Assembly: GCA_963786765.1 (NCBI GenBank)
Contig: CAWBAJ010000020.1
Span: 1-64,000, forward strand
Length of the DNA: 64,000 bases
Source of the DNA: DATKNA01 sp963786765
GTDB lineage: Bacteria; Actinomycetota; Actinomycetes; Actinomycetales; Kineosporiaceae
Direction: 5' to 3'
Part shown: in pieces, positions 10,586-19,870 of the stretch
Position numbering within the stretch: position 1 is the stretch's first letter
Layout: every line of letters starts with the position of its first letter
Position numbers and translations under genes: made by a program
The notes under the pieces: model-generated
The model's input: the letters and a program-made list of their open reading frames with translations, nothing else
The model's database searches: none
What the model was told of the DNA's origin: nothing

Positions 10586-11427
10586 GGCCGGACCACCCGG
10601 CTCCCGGTGGCCATCGCCTCGATCCGCTCGAGCGTCTCGGCGGATGTGAGGTTCTCCCCGAGCCGGTTCACCTTGCCGGTGCCGTGGTAGTCACTGGCGC
10701 CCGTCGTCAGCATGTCGAGCTCGGCGGCAAGGACCCGCAGGTGCTCGCGCTCGGCCGGGTCGTGGTCGCGGTGGTCCACCTCGAGCCCGGCCAGGCCCGC
10801 GGCGGCGAGCGCCTCGATGACGGCGTCCGTAACGACCCGCCCGCGTCTGGCGGCCAGCGGGTGCGCCATCACCGGCACGCCCCCGGCCTCGCGGACCAGC
10901 CGCACCGCGACCTGCGCGTCCGGCGCGTAGTGCCGCACGTGGTACTTGCTGCCGCTGTGCAGGACCGTCGCGAAGGCCTCGTCGCGGTCCTTCACGAGAC
11001 CTTTGGCCACCATCGCGTCGGCGATGTGCGGACGGCCGATCGTCGCCCCGGGCTCGACCCCGGCCGAGACCTCCTCCCAGGTCAAGGGATGGTCGACCGC
11101 GATCAGGTCGACCATCCGGCGGGCGCGGGTGACGCGGTCGGAACGCGTGCGCTCCATCTCCGCGGCGAGCTCGGGCTCGGCGGGGTCGTGAAGGTAGGAC
11201 AGCAGGTGCACGCTGATGCCGTTCACCTGGCAGGAGATCTCCGCCCCCGGTACGAGCTGGACGCCCTCGCGCAGTGCCGCCGCGGACGCCTCCGGCCAGC
11301 CCGCGGTCGTGTCGTGGTCGGTCAGCGCGACGACGTCGAGGCCTGTGGCCGCGGCCTCTGCCACGACGGCCGCCGGCGGCTGGGTGCCGTCGGACGCCGT
11401 GGAGTGGGTGTGGAGGTCGATGCGCAC
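10582..11427 (-). CDS. PHP-domain metal-dependent phosphoesterase
   Basis: The 281-residue protein opens with MRIDLHTHSTASDG, giving the first metal-binding His-x-His, then LTDHDTT, VPGAEISC and later VMAHPLAARRG and GASDYHG, all standard PHP motifs. The closest characterised relatives are YciV/RNase AM (5'-3' exonuclease on short RNA and 3',5'-bisphosphate phosphatase), so a nucleotide or RNA phosphoesterase is likely. The GTG start lies 6 bases from a TAGGGT box on the same strand (11434-11439), which points to a leaderless transcript. It is the first gene of the operon with marC and the nuclease. Confidence 0.85.
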   Translation of the reverse strand: MRIDLHTHSTASDGTQPPAAVVAEAAATGLDVVALTDHDTTAGWPEASAAALREGVQLVPGAEISCQVNGISVHLLSYLHDPAEPELAAEMERTRSDRVTRARRMVDLIAVDHPLTWEEVSAGVEPGATIGRPHIADAMVAKGLVKDRDEAFATVLHSGSKYHVRHYAPDAQVAVRLVREAGGVPVMAHPLAARRGRVVTDAVIEALAAAGLAGLEVDHRDHDPAEREHLRVLAAELDMLTTGASDYHGTGKVNRLGENLTSAETLERIEAMATGSRVVRP

Positions 11428-11433
11428 GGGGCA

Positions 11434-11439
11434 ACCCTA
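11434..11439 (-). promoter_or_regulatory. -10 box of the PHP-MarC-nuclease operon
   Basis: TAGGGT read on the minus strand, six bases before the GTG at 11427. This spacing predicts transcription beginning at or next to the start codon. No clear -35 element was recognised. Confidence 0.5.
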
Positions 11440-11492
11440 GGGGCCACCCCCGACACCTCCCGGGCCGGCGAGACCGCGTCGGCCACCGTGGG

Positions 11493-12140
11493 TCAGGCCG
11501 GTGGGTTCAGCCGGGGCGACAGTGCGCCGTACGGCAGGTCGAAGAGGTTGTCGGGGTCGCACGCGTCACGCAGCTCGAACTGCTCGAGCAGCACCGCGGC
11601 GGCGGTGCCCGGCCAGGTGAGCGCCCACAACCACACGCCTGCGGCCTCGCCGACGAAGGCGGAGGCTCCGTCGACGTCCACCGCCCACAGCGGGGTGTCG
11701 TGCCCGGCGGCGACGAGCTTCAGGCTGGGCGAGCCGGTACCGACGCGGTCGCCCGGGTCGAGCTCGTGCAGTCCGGCGAGCCTGGCCCCCAGCCCCACGC
11801 CCGGCTGCTCGGCGACAAGGAGCAGGTCGGCGGAGAGGTCGTCGACGTCGACGGTGAGCGGGTTGGGGCCCGAGCAGGCCAGCACGGTCGCGACCGGGCC
11901 CGTGTGCTCGTCGCCCGCGTGCCGCAGACCCGACACCAGCCAGCCGAGCGGCAGCGGCCAGGGCATCCACACCGGAACCTGCGAGCGCTGGCCGAGTTGA
12001 CGCAGCGCGTCGTCCGACCCGACGACCGCCGGGTGCAGGGGAGCGACGTCGCCGTGCACGGGGCATGCCCAGGCGTCGGTCCAGAGGCCGGGCGGACGCA
12101 CGTCGCGGCCGCACCGCGGGCAGGTCAAGTTCGTGCTCAC
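11493..12140 (-). CDS. zinc-ribbon protein, DUF6758-like
   Basis: A 215-residue protein starting with a likely zinc ribbon (CPRCGRDVRPPG then WACPVHG), followed by a tryptophan-rich globular domain (VPVWMPWPLPLGW, GVWLWALTWPGTAA). Proteins of this kind are frequent next to PHP and MarC genes in actinobacteria and I associate them with DUF6758; no activity is known. The start is a GTG. It lies 66 bp upstream of the PHP gene on the same strand but is probably transcribed separately, because the PHP gene has its own -10 box. Confidence 0.6.
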   Translation of the reverse strand: MSTNLTCPRCGRDVRPPGLWTDAWACPVHGDVAPLHPAVVGSDDALRQLGQRSQVPVWMPWPLPLGWLVSGLRHAGDEHTGPVATVLACSGPNPLTVDVDDLSADLLLVAEQPGVGLGARLAGLHELDPGDRVGTGSPSLKLVAAGHDTPLWAVDVDGASAFVGEAAGVWLWALTWPGTAAAVLLEQFELRDACDPDNLFDLPYGALSPRLNPPA

Positions 12141-12281
12141 GCTTCGACGGTGGTCCTAGACAACGTTCAGGTCAAGGACTTGGACATCATCCGGACGGCG
12201 CAGAACGTCGACAGGCGCTCACGCTGCGTCCTGCGGCGCGTTCGCCGGCAGCGCTGGGCGGTGGGGCGCCCGCCACAACGC

Positions 12282-12317
12282 CGCGAGGCGCCCCGGCCGG
12301 AGCCGGAACGCCTCGCG
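12282..12317 (-). terminator. GC-rich hairpin after the DUF3618 gene
   Basis: A 9-bp perfect inverted repeat (CGCGAGGCG / CGCCTCGCG) with an 18-base loop that can itself pair (CCGG / CCGG). It begins 29 bases beyond the stop of the DUF3618 gene. There is no T-run, as is common for actinobacterial terminators. Confidence 0.5.
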
Positions 12318-12345
12318 ATGGTGCTGATCGAGCCCTTCGAACGGG

Positions 12346-13179
12346 TCAGTACGTCGTGGTCGTGTACCCGTCCGAACCGGAGCTGGAGCCGCTGCCGCTG
12401 CGAACGGCCTCGACGTGCTGCTGCGTCTCGTCACGCACGTCCTGGGCGGCACCGGCGGCCGTCTGCTTGACGTCCTGCGTGGCGCTCTGAGCCTCCTGCT
12501 TCACGGTCTCGGTGGCGTCCTGCGCCTTGTCCTTGACCTGCTGGGCGGCCTGCTGCGCCTGCTCCTGCATGTGCGAGCCGACGTCCTGGGCCACCTGCTT
12601 GGCCTGGTCGACGACGCCCTGGTCCTTGGCCGTCTCGACGGCGCGGCGCGCCGCGCGCTGCTCGGCTTCACTGGCCGGCAGGAGCGACGAGACGAGCCAG
12701 CCGACACCAAAGGCCACCAGGCCGGCCGCGAGCGGGTTGCCCTCGGCCTGCTGGCGGGCCTGGCCGACAGCGCCCGAGGCTGCGTCACCAACGCTGGACG
12801 CCGCACCGCTCACGCTGGAGGCAGCGCCGCTGGCGGCACCGGACACCGTCGAGACGGCGCCCTGGGCGGCGCCGGTGACGCTGTCCTTCGCGGACGAGGC
12901 CGCGCCGGTCACGGAGTCCTTCGCCGAGGAAGCCGCACCGCCCACGCCGCCGCCGCCGGAGTAACCGCTGCTGGACTCGTAGCCGTACTCGTCGTCGTCG
13001 GAGCCGAAGGTTCCCATCACCTTGTCCTTGAGTCCGGTGATGCCGCGCTTGGTGCTCTGCACACGGCGCTCCACGATCTTCGACGGGCTGGTCTTCTCGG
13101 CCAGCAGGTCGACGTCGCGGGTCAGGTCATCGCGGGTCTGGTCGATCTCTGCCCTCAGCCGCGCGGTCTCTTCGCCCAT
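12346..13179 (-). CDS. DUF3618-containing Ala/Ser-rich membrane-associated protein
   Basis: The N-terminus (EETARLRAEIDQTRDDLTRD) matches DUF3618, a short helical domain. It is followed by a Gly/Ser linker, degenerate repeats of the type GAASSAKDSVT, one hydrophobic segment (AAGLVAFGVGWLVSSLLPAS) and a long helical tail rich in Gln, Ala and Lys that resembles amphipathic apolipoprotein-like repeats. The product probably binds membranes. It is the last of a three-gene cassette and overlaps the Holin-X gene by 25 bases. Function is unknown; a stress or envelope role is inferred from cassette composition. Confidence 0.7.
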   Translation of the reverse strand: MGEETARLRAEIDQTRDDLTRDVDLLAEKTSPSKIVERRVQSTKRGITGLKDKVMGTFGSDDDEYGYESSSGYSGGGGVGGAASSAKDSVTGAASSAKDSVTGAAQGAVSTVSGAASGAASSVSGAASSVGDAASGAVGQARQQAEGNPLAAGLVAFGVGWLVSSLLPASEAEQRAARRAVETAKDQGVVDQAKQVAQDVGSHMQEQAQQAAQQVKDKAQDATETVKQEAQSATQDVKQTAAGAAQDVRDETQQHVEAVRSGSGSSSGSDGYTTTTY

Positions 13180-13640
13180 TGGGCGTCCTCCTTCAAGGTC
13201 TCGACGGTCTCTTCCATGGGGGGCGTGGCGCGCTTGAGGTTCTTGCGGCCGGAGGAGTACAGGACGAACCCGACGATCCCCCAGATCACGGCGACGATGA
13301 GCGCCGCCCATCCCAACGGCATCCAGTGGCCGAGGGCGAACATCAGGGCCAGGGAGAGGAACAGGACGAGCAGGTGCCCGGCGTAGCCCGCTCCGGCGAG
13401 CATGCCGACGCCCTTGCCGGCGTCCTTGACCTCCTCCTTGGCCTCGGCCTTGGCGAGCGCGATCTCCGCCCGCATCAGCCGGGAGAAGTCCGACGCGAGC
13501 CGGCCGACGATCTCGCCGACCGACTGGTCCGCGACACCCATCGGGTCCGCGTCGGAGGTGTAGCCGTCACCCACTGCGTGGGCCCCCGACCCGCCGATCG
13601 TGACGCCCGGGTTGGGGTCGAGGCGCTCGCTGCCGCTCAC
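13155..13640 (-). CDS. Holin-X (phage holin family) membrane protein
   Basis: A 161-residue protein with an N-terminal helix (IVGRLASDFSRLMRAEIALA) and two transmembrane segments (LLVLFLSLALMFAL and ALIVAVIWGIVGFVLY) separated by a short turn, as in the Holin-X/DUF1469 family. Despite the name, such genes are chromosomal in most actinobacteria and there are no phage genes nearby. It overlaps the upstream gene by 4 bases and the downstream gene by 25, so the three are co-translated. A role in envelope stress is inferred only. Confidence 0.7.
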   Translation of the reverse strand: MSGSERLDPNPGVTIGGSGAHAVGDGYTSDADPMGVADQSVGEIVGRLASDFSRLMRAEIALAKAEAKEEVKDAGKGVGMLAGAGYAGHLLVLFLSLALMFALGHWMPLGWAALIVAVIWGIVGFVLYSSGRKNLKRATPPMEETVETLKEDAQWAKRPRG

Positions 13641-14728
13641 CGCGTACCCTCTGCGGAGCCGCTCCCGCCGTAGGTGGGACGGTCCGTCTGAACGCCGGCC
13701 TCGGTGTCGTAGTCGAGGTCGCTGGTCGGCGCGTTCGGCCCGGGCATGCCCACGCCCTCGCCGCCGTACTCGGGGGCGACCGGGGAGTCGGGCATGCCGA
13801 GCTCCGTGTCCGAACCGGTCAGGCTGCCGCTGGTCGGGCCCAGGTTCGGGTCGCTCGTCCGCTCGACGCCGCTGAGCGGGTCGCCGCTGGACGTGCCGCC
13901 CTCGCCGTACTGGTCCCGGTACCCCGACGCCGACTCCGACAGGGGGTCGACGTAGCCGGTGCCGGTGGACTCGCCGGTGGCGCCGTACGTGGACGTCGAC
14001 GTGCCGTAGCCGCCGGTCCCGTAGTCGGTGCCCGTGGTCGAGGCGACACCCGCGCCGAGCCCCGTGGCCGTGCCGTAGCTGCCGGTGCTCCCGGCGGCGT
14101 ACCCGGCGGAGGTGCCACTGGAGTAGCCCGTGGAGTAGGTGCCGGGGGTGTAGCCCTCGCGCACGTCGATGGCGTGCCGGCCGCTCGCCTGCTCCTGCTT
14201 GCGGGCAGCTGCCGCGCTGCGCGTCGCACGGCCGGCGACGACGCCGGCCGCGGCGGCGAGGAGCAGGAACGTCCCGGGCCGGCGGCGCGCGAACCGGCGC
14301 ACGTCGTCCACCGGGTTGGCACCGCCCTCGAGGTACGTGCGCACGCCGCTCAGCCGGTCGGCGACCTGGCGCACGACCTCGCTGGCCGTACCGGAACGGC
14401 CGCCCGCCTGGACCATGTTCTGCAGCTCGTCCTCGAACTCGCGCAGGAGCTCGACGAGCCGGTCACGCTGCTGCTGCGTCTGCTGCTGGAGCTGGCCGCG
14501 GAACTCACCGAACAGGTCCCGGGCCTGGCGCTGCGCCTCCTGCGCGACGTCCAGGGCCTGGTCCTTCGCGGTGCTCGCCACGTCGGTCGCGCGGCTGGTC
14601 GCCGTTCCGGCGACCTCGCTGGTCTTCTCCTGCACAGTCCCGCCGACCTCGGCAGCTCGGTCCTTGACCTCGCTCCCGCGGCCGCTGACAGACTGGTCAC
14701 CCGTCTGTGCGGATGTCTGCGTCGTCAT
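13637..14728 (-). CDS. Ala/Gln-rich helical protein with Tyr/Gly/Ser-rich tail
   Basis: First gene of the cassette, 363 residues from the ATG at 14728. The N-terminal half is a long amphipathic helix with repeated short units (VQEKTSEVAG, ATSRATDVAS, TAKDQALDVA, EAQRQARDLF), similar to LEA or apolipophorin-like repeats. A hydrophobic segment (TFLLLAAAAGVVAGRA) follows. The C-terminal half is low-complexity Gly/Ser/Thr/Tyr with many YGT and YST motifs. The architecture suggests a membrane-attached protein with a disordered tail. I recognise the type but not a named family. No enzyme motif is present. Confidence 0.6.
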   Translation of the reverse strand: MTTQTSAQTGDQSVSGRGSEVKDRAAEVGGTVQEKTSEVAGTATSRATDVASTAKDQALDVAQEAQRQARDLFGEFRGQLQQQTQQQRDRLVELLREFEDELQNMVQAGGRSGTASEVVRQVADRLSGVRTYLEGGANPVDDVRRFARRRPGTFLLLAAAAGVVAGRATRSAAAARKQEQASGRHAIDVREGYTPGTYSTGYSSGTSAGYAAGSTGSYGTATGLGAGVASTTGTDYGTGGYGTSTSTYGATGESTGTGYVDPLSESASGYRDQYGEGGTSSGDPLSGVERTSDPNLGPTSGSLTGSDTELGMPDSPVAPEYGGEGVGMPGPNAPTSDLDYDTEAGVQTDRPTYGGSGSAEGTR

Positions 14729-14894
14729 CGTCCCTCCGTCATCTCGGTTGACCGCCCAGGGGCTGGCGGCCCGGCCACGCCGTCGTCCGGAGGTACCCGG
14801 CGCGCGGCCTGCGGTGGCGACCCTGACGTACCCACCCCGTCGCCGGGCCATGCAATCGGGGGCGGATCAATGTCGAGAAATCAGCCCATTTGGC

Positions 14895-15735
14895 TCAGAC
14901 GGGCCTCGCGCCGGCACCGGCGAGCGCTACCGTTCCGCCCCTCGGCACGACCTCGAGGCGCTCCGCGAAGCCGACCGAGCGGGCGGCGGCGACGGCGTCG
15001 TCGAGCCCGGACTGCATCACCCCGTAGTCGTCGTAGTGCACCGGAACGACCCGCCGTGGCCGCACCCGCTGCAGGAACTCCGCGAACATCGGCCCGTCCA
15101 TGGTGACCGTGTGGGCGAGCACCCTGGTTCCCCCCAGGTGCACCACCGCGGCGTCGACGTCCGGGTACCGCCGGGCGATCTCGTCGAGGTGCGCGCCGGG
15201 AAGGGTGTCCCCGCTCACATAGACACGGGTGGTTGCGCCCGTGGCTGAGCGATGCTCCAGCAGCGCGCCCATCACCGGGGGCAGCAGGGCGCGCATCGCG
15301 CCGTACGCGTGCGTGCCGGGCAGGCATTCGACGGCCAGGCGTTCACCGTCCCGCTCCAGCACGATGCGGTCCCAGCTGCGCATCGGCTCCGTCGCGAAGC
15401 CGTAGCGCTTCAGCCGGCGGGCGGCGGGCGGCGTGGTGAACAGCGGCGCCCCGCGAGAAAGGCCCTTGCCGGGCCACCCGGTCGAAGTGGTCGCCGTGCA
15501 GGTGCGACAGCACGACGGCGTCGAACGGCGGCAGCTCCTCGACCGCCAGAGCGGGATCCTTCAGGCGCCGGCTCCACAGCCCCTTGCCGAGGTAGGCCCG
15601 CTGCCCGCGGCGCAGGAAGTTCGGGTCGGTGAGCACGGTGAAGGCGCCGAGGCGCAGCAGCGTGGTCGCGTTGCCGACGAAGGTCAGGCCGGCGTCCGCC
15701 CGGCCTTCGGCGGCGTCGGGGCTCGGGCTCGTCAT
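14895..15735 (-). CDS. metallo-beta-lactamase-fold hydrolase (one frameshift)
   Basis: The protein carries the metal-binding motif LSHLHGDHFD and the second half motifs VYVSGDTLPG and VVPVHYDDYGVM, which place it among UlaG-like metal-dependent hydrolases of the MBL superfamily. The N-terminal part (FVGNATTLLRLGAFTVLTDPNF) is typical of this group. A one-base loss near 15,445 breaks the frame between PFSRGA and LKRYGF; joined, the length is about 280 residues. The substrate cannot be told. The ATG at 15735 diverges from the aminopeptidase gene at 15840. Confidence 0.75.
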
Positions 15736-15839
15736 GACCGTCCAGTTCCCGATCCGGCCGCCGGCATGCGACCGGCCCGGCGGTTCACGGATGGGACCTG
15801 TTCTCGGCGGGACTTGTTCACGGTGGGACGATGGGACCC

Positions 15840-17395
15840 ATGACGAGCGAGCCCGACCTGCCCGCGGGTCCGGAGACCACGAGACCCCGCCAGCCGCCGA
15901 GATCGCGGAGAAGCCCGACGCGCCGGTGGAGCACCGCCAGCACCCCCGCTCGGAGGCGTTCAAGAGATTCATCGCCTCCGGTTGGGCCCCGCGGCCTGCC
16001 GTGCTCCCTGCCCGGTCGGACGCCGCCGGCTGGGCGGAGCAGCGCCGGCAGAAGCTCTCCGAGCATTTCCCCGGCGAGCGGCTCGTGATCCCGGCGGGCC
16101 GGCTGCGCACCCGCAGCAACGACACCGACTACCGGTTCCGGCCGCACAGCGCCTTCGCGCACCTCACCGGGCTCGGCACCGACCAGGAGCCGGACGCCGT
16201 GCTCGTGCTCGAGCCCCGCGGCCCGGACGAGCCCGGCGGCGGCCACGACGCCGTGCTCTTCTTCCGGCCCCGCGCCGAGCGCGACAGCGAGGAGTTCTAC
16301 GCCGACTCCCGCTACGGGGAGCTGTGGGTCGGCGTCAGGCCCACCCTCGAGGAGATCGCCGCGCTGACCGGTCTCGAGGCCCGCCACCTGGACGAACTGC
16401 TCGATGCGATCCGCAAGGACGTCGGCGAGGGCGGGCTCGCCGTCCGGGTCGTGCGGACCGCGGACCAGTCGGTCGACCAGGCGCTCGACGAGGCGCGCGG
16501 GCTGTCGGAGGAGGACGAGCGGGTCGCCGACGCCGAACTGGCACGGGCGGTGAGCGAGCTGCGGCTGGTCAAGGACCCGTACGAGGTCCAGCAGATGCGG
16601 CTGGCCTGCGAGGTCACGGCCCGCGGGTTCGAGGACATCGTGCGCTCTCTCGCCGAGGCGCTGCGGACGCGCCGGGGCGAGCGGGTGATCGAGAGAGCCT
16701 TGGAGGGCCGGGCCCGGCTCGAGGGCAACGGCGTCGGCTACGACACGATCGCCGCCGCCGGCGACCACACCTGCACCCTGCACTGGATCCGCAACGACGG
16801 TGAGGTGCGATCCGGCGACCTCGTGCTCGTCGACGCCGGCGTCGAGGTGGACTCCCTCTACACGGCCGACATCACCCGCACACTGCCGGTCTCCGGAACG
16901 TTCACCGAGCCGCAGCGGCGGGTGTACGAGATCGTGCTCGAGGCCGCGGACGCCGCCTTCGAGGTGGCCCGCCCGGGGCGGACCTTCCGCGAACTCAACG
17001 AGGCCGCGATGAAGGTTCTCGCCGCCCGGCTGCACGAGCTCGGGCTGCTGCCCGAGGGGGTCACCGTCGAGCAGACGCTGGACCCGGAGGGCCAGTACCA
17101 CCGCCGGTGGATGGTCCACGGGACGAGCCACCATCTCGGGCTCGACGTCCACGACTGCGCGCAGGCGCGCCGGGAGATGTACCTGGACGGCGTGCTGGAG
17201 CCGGGGATGGTCTTCACGATCGAGCCGGGGCTGTACTTCGGCCCCGACGACCTGCTGGCGCCGCAGGCGTTCCGGGGCATCGGCGTGCGGATCGAGGACG
17301 ACGTGCTGGTCACGGAGGACGGCTGCGAGAACCTCTCGGCGATGCTCCCCCGCAGCGCCGACGACGTCGAGGCCTGGATGGCCCGACTGCGCTGA
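15840..17395 (+). CDS. pepP: Xaa-Pro aminopeptidase P, M24B family (frameshift near start)
   Basis: Aminopeptidase P removes an N-terminal residue before proline. The N-terminal domain (FKRFIASGWAP, SEHFPGERLVIPAG) precedes a pita-bread M24 domain. Visible metal ligands: VDAGVEVDSLYTADITRT (two Asp), HGTSHHLGLDVHD (His), FTIEPGLYF (Glu) and GIGVRIEDDVLV (Glu). The length, about 515 residues, is typical of actinobacterial PepP. The first 12 or so codons are in a different frame, with a break near 15,880. The ATG at 15840 is chosen because it opens the frame just before the conserved region. Confidence 0.85.
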
Positions 17396-17417
17396 CGCCG
17401 GGCGCCACACTCGAGAG

Positions 17418-17942
17418 GTGCGGCTCGTCTGGTGCACCGGCCTGCCCGGCGCGGGCAAGTCGACGCTGTGCCGCCTCCTCGCCGGCGCCCCGGTGTTCGC
17501 CCAGGACGCCGACGAGGACGGGTTCTCCCGCCGGCGGTGGCGCCGCGGCCGGGGTGCGGGCTGGGTCCCGGACGGCGTCGAACTCGACTGGACCACGCAG
17601 GAATGGGCCCTCGACATCGACCGCGTCGCGGGCCTGCGCGACCTGCCGCACGAGGTCGGCGTCCTCTTCGGGATCGTCGGGAACGAGCGCGAGGCGCGGC
17701 ACCTGTTCGACGCGGTGGCGTTCCTCGACGCCACGCCCGCGACGCTCGCCCACCGGCTGCGGACCCGCACCGGCAACGACTACGGGAGGCGCCCCGGCGA
17801 GCTCGAGGACGTGCTGCGCTGGTCGAAGGGCGCGCGGCGCCTGCACGAGCGGCGCGGCGATGTGGTCCTGGAGAACGACGGCAGGCCCGAGGACGCACTC
17901 GAGGGCCTCCTCGAGCTCTGCGACGAGGTCGCGGCGGGGTGA
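17418..17942 (+). CDS. P-loop NTPase / small kinase-like protein
   Basis: A 174-residue protein with a Walker A motif directly at the N-terminus (CTGLPGAGKST). The rest is shorter than most named kinases and lacks a clear lid; DATPATLAHRLRTRTGNDYG could bind phosphate groups. Proteins of this kind in actinobacteria are annotated as AAA-like or nucleoside-kinase-like without known substrate. The GTG start is 23 bases after pepP. The stop meets the end of the acetyltransferase remnant on the other strand. Confidence 0.6.
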   Translation: MRLVWCTGLPGAGKSTLCRLLAGAPVFAQDADEDGFSRRRWRRGRGAGWVPDGVELDWTTQEWALDIDRVAGLRDLPHEVGVLFGIVGNEREARHLFDAVAFLDATPATLAHRLRTRTGNDYGRRPGELEDVLRWSKGARRLHERRGDVVLENDGRPEDALEGLLELCDEVAAG

Positions 17943-18226
17943 GGGTGCGTAGTGGACGGCGTGGAAACCCCAGGGGTCTGACAGCCAGCGCGGCAAGAGT
18001 TCGTCCATGGCGCGTTCCAGGTCGCCGCCGGCTTCCCGGTCGACGACCCACCAGGACGCCAGGGCATCGGTGCCGTCCGGAGCGTGCTCGTCGGGCGGGT
18101 CGATGTACACGCACCCGAGGAGCTCGGTCTCGTCGTGGTCGAGCACCGCGTAGTTGAACGACTCGTGAGCAGCGATCTCACGCTCGTGCCGGGCCAGGTC
18201 CTCGCGGTCCTGCTGGTAGGCCGTCG
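17943..18226 (-). pseudogene. remnant of a GNAT acetyltransferase (C-terminal part only)
   Basis: The minus strand encodes about 90 residues with strong similarity in pattern to the C-terminus of a GNAT family (YQQDREDLARHEREIAAHES, LLGCVYIDPPDEHAP, SWWVVDREAGGDLERAMDEL, LPRWLSDPWGF). No ATG or GTG start lies in frame before this block, and the amidohydrolase stop lies directly next to it, so the N-terminal half is missing. The frame also has no stop of its own and runs into antisense of the P-loop gene. It looks like a gene truncated by a past deletion; an assembly error is possible too. Confidence 0.55.
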
Positions 18227-19846
18227 TCAGGACCGGTGGGTCGCTCGGCCCTCCAGCCAGGTGCCGAGCACCCGTGCCTCGTGCAGCGTCTCCGGCGGAC
18301 CGGTGAGCACGTCGCGGTCGAGCAGGACGACGTCCGCCGGGCTCCCTACCGCCAGCACCCCGCGCTCGTCCTCGAACGCCTGGTGGGCCACCCCCGCGGT
18401 GTACGCGGTCAGCGCCTGCTCCACCGACAGCCGCTCCTGCGGCAGCCAGCCCCCCGGCGGCCGGCCGTCGAACGTCGTCCGCGTCACGGCCACCCGGATC
18501 CCGTCCAGCGGCAGGTAGGACGACACGGGCCAGTCGCTGCCGAACGAGATCCGGGCGCCCGAGCGCAGCAGCGAGCCCATCGGGTACTGCCACGCCGTCC
18601 GCTCGTCGCCGAGCCGGGGCGCGGTCAAATCGTCCATGAGCGCGTCCCGCTGGGCCCACAGCGGCTCGAAGTTCGCGACGACACCGAGGACAGCGAAACG
18701 CGACAGGTCGTCGGGGTGCACGACCTGGGTGTGCGCGATCACCGGTCGCCGGTCGCGGGGCCCGTTCACCGCCCCGACGTGCTCGACCGCGTCGAGCGCC
18801 GCCCGGACCGCTGCGTCGCCGATCGCGTGGACGTGCAGCTGCAGGCCGAGCGCGTCGACGGCGGCCGCAGCCTCCGCCAGCTCCGGGCAGTCCCACACCG
18901 GCATGCCGCGGGAGTGCCCGTCGAACGTCGCCGCGTCGACGTACGGGTCCAGCAGGGCGGCCGTGCCGCCCTCGACGACGCCGTCGGCGAAGAACTTCAC
19001 CGTGCCGATCCGCACCTGGCCGTGCCCCTCCGCCTCGACCTGCAGGCGCGCCGCGGCGAACTCGGCGAGCTGGTCTCGCCACCGCAGCGGGTCGGCGCGC
19101 AGCGCGAGGCCGGCGCGCACGGCGAGCTCGCCGCGCCCGGCGAGAGCGAGGTAGGCGTCGAGGACCCCGTTCCCGAGATCGATCCATGCGTCCTGTACCC
19201 AGACGATCCCTGCCGCGGCCAACCGCTGGGTGGCCCGCCCCAGGGTGGCCTCGCGCTCGGCTCTGGAAGGCGGCGGCACGAGGTCGAGCACGAGGGCGCA
19301 CGCCTGCCACTCGCGCAGCGTGCCGAGCGGGGACCCGTCGTCGCGGTGCTCGATCCAGCCGATCGGGGGGTCGGGCGTGGCGGCGTCGACGCCGGCCCGG
19401 CGCAGCGCCTCGGTGTTGCACCACACGGTGTGGTAGTCGGCCGCCTGCAGGACGACGGGGCGGTCGGGCACGGCGGCGTCCAGCCAGCGGGCGTCGAACC
19501 GCCCGCCGGGTGCCAGCGCGGGGTCGTAGGAGCCTGCGACCACCCACTCCGCCTCCAGGTGCCGGTCCGCCCAGTCCCGGACGGCGGCAGCCACGGCCTC
19601 GACGGTCGTCGCCTCGCGCACCGCCGGGCGGCTCTCCTCGAGGCCGCCCTGCGGCGGATGCACATGACCGTCCCGGAACGCCGGCAGGACGAGGCCCCCG
19701 GAGGCGTCGACGACCTCCCCGGCCGTCGCCCGCAGGGCGAGAGCGGCCCCGCCGAGCGCGACGATGCGCCCGTCCCGTACGGCGAGGCCCTGCTCCGGTC
19801 CAGTACCCGTCCACACCGGGCCCGCGATCACGAGGTCGACGTCCAC
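18227..19846 (-). CDS. amidohydrolase, YtcJ-like
   Basis: A 539-residue metal-dependent amidohydrolase of the amidohydrolase-3 group. It has the N-terminal beta-sandwich (DLVIAGPVWTGTG, VVDASGGLVLPAFRDGHVHP), the first metal-binding His-x-His in DGHVHP, a lysine-containing block KFFADGVVEGG, LHVHAIGDAAV and the final Asp in SFGSDWPVS. The C-terminal SPADVVLLDRD is standard. Substrate unknown. The GTG start lies 6 bases downstream of a CAGGAT box (19853-19858), and a 59-bp palindrome begins 12 bases beyond that box. Confidence 0.85.
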   Translation of the reverse strand: MDVDLVIAGPVWTGTGPEQGLAVRDGRIVALGGAALALRATAGEVVDASGGLVLPAFRDGHVHPPQGGLEESRPAVREATTVEAVAAAVRDWADRHLEAEWVVAGSYDPALAPGGRFDARWLDAAVPDRPVVLQAADYHTVWCNTEALRRAGVDAATPDPPIGWIEHRDDGSPLGTLREWQACALVLDLVPPPSRAEREATLGRATQRLAAAGIVWVQDAWIDLGNGVLDAYLALAGRGELAVRAGLALRADPLRWRDQLAEFAAARLQVEAEGHGQVRIGTVKFFADGVVEGGTAALLDPYVDAATFDGHSRGMPVWDCPELAEAAAAVDALGLQLHVHAIGDAAVRAALDAVEHVGAVNGPRDRRPVIAHTQVVHPDDLSRFAVLGVVANFEPLWAQRDALMDDLTAPRLGDERTAWQYPMGSLLRSGARISFGSDWPVSSYLPLDGIRVAVTRTTFDGRPPGGWLPQERLSVEQALTAYTAGVAHQAFEDERGVLAVGSPADVVLLDRDVLTGPPETLHEARVLGTWLEGRATHRS

Positions 19847-19870
19847 GCCCGCATCCTGCGGCTCTTCGCG

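Noticed and set aside
13155..13640. Holin-family gene as sign of a prophage
   Set aside because: No capsid, tail, terminase, integrase or lysin gene lies nearby, and the family is a normal chromosomal protein in actinobacteria.
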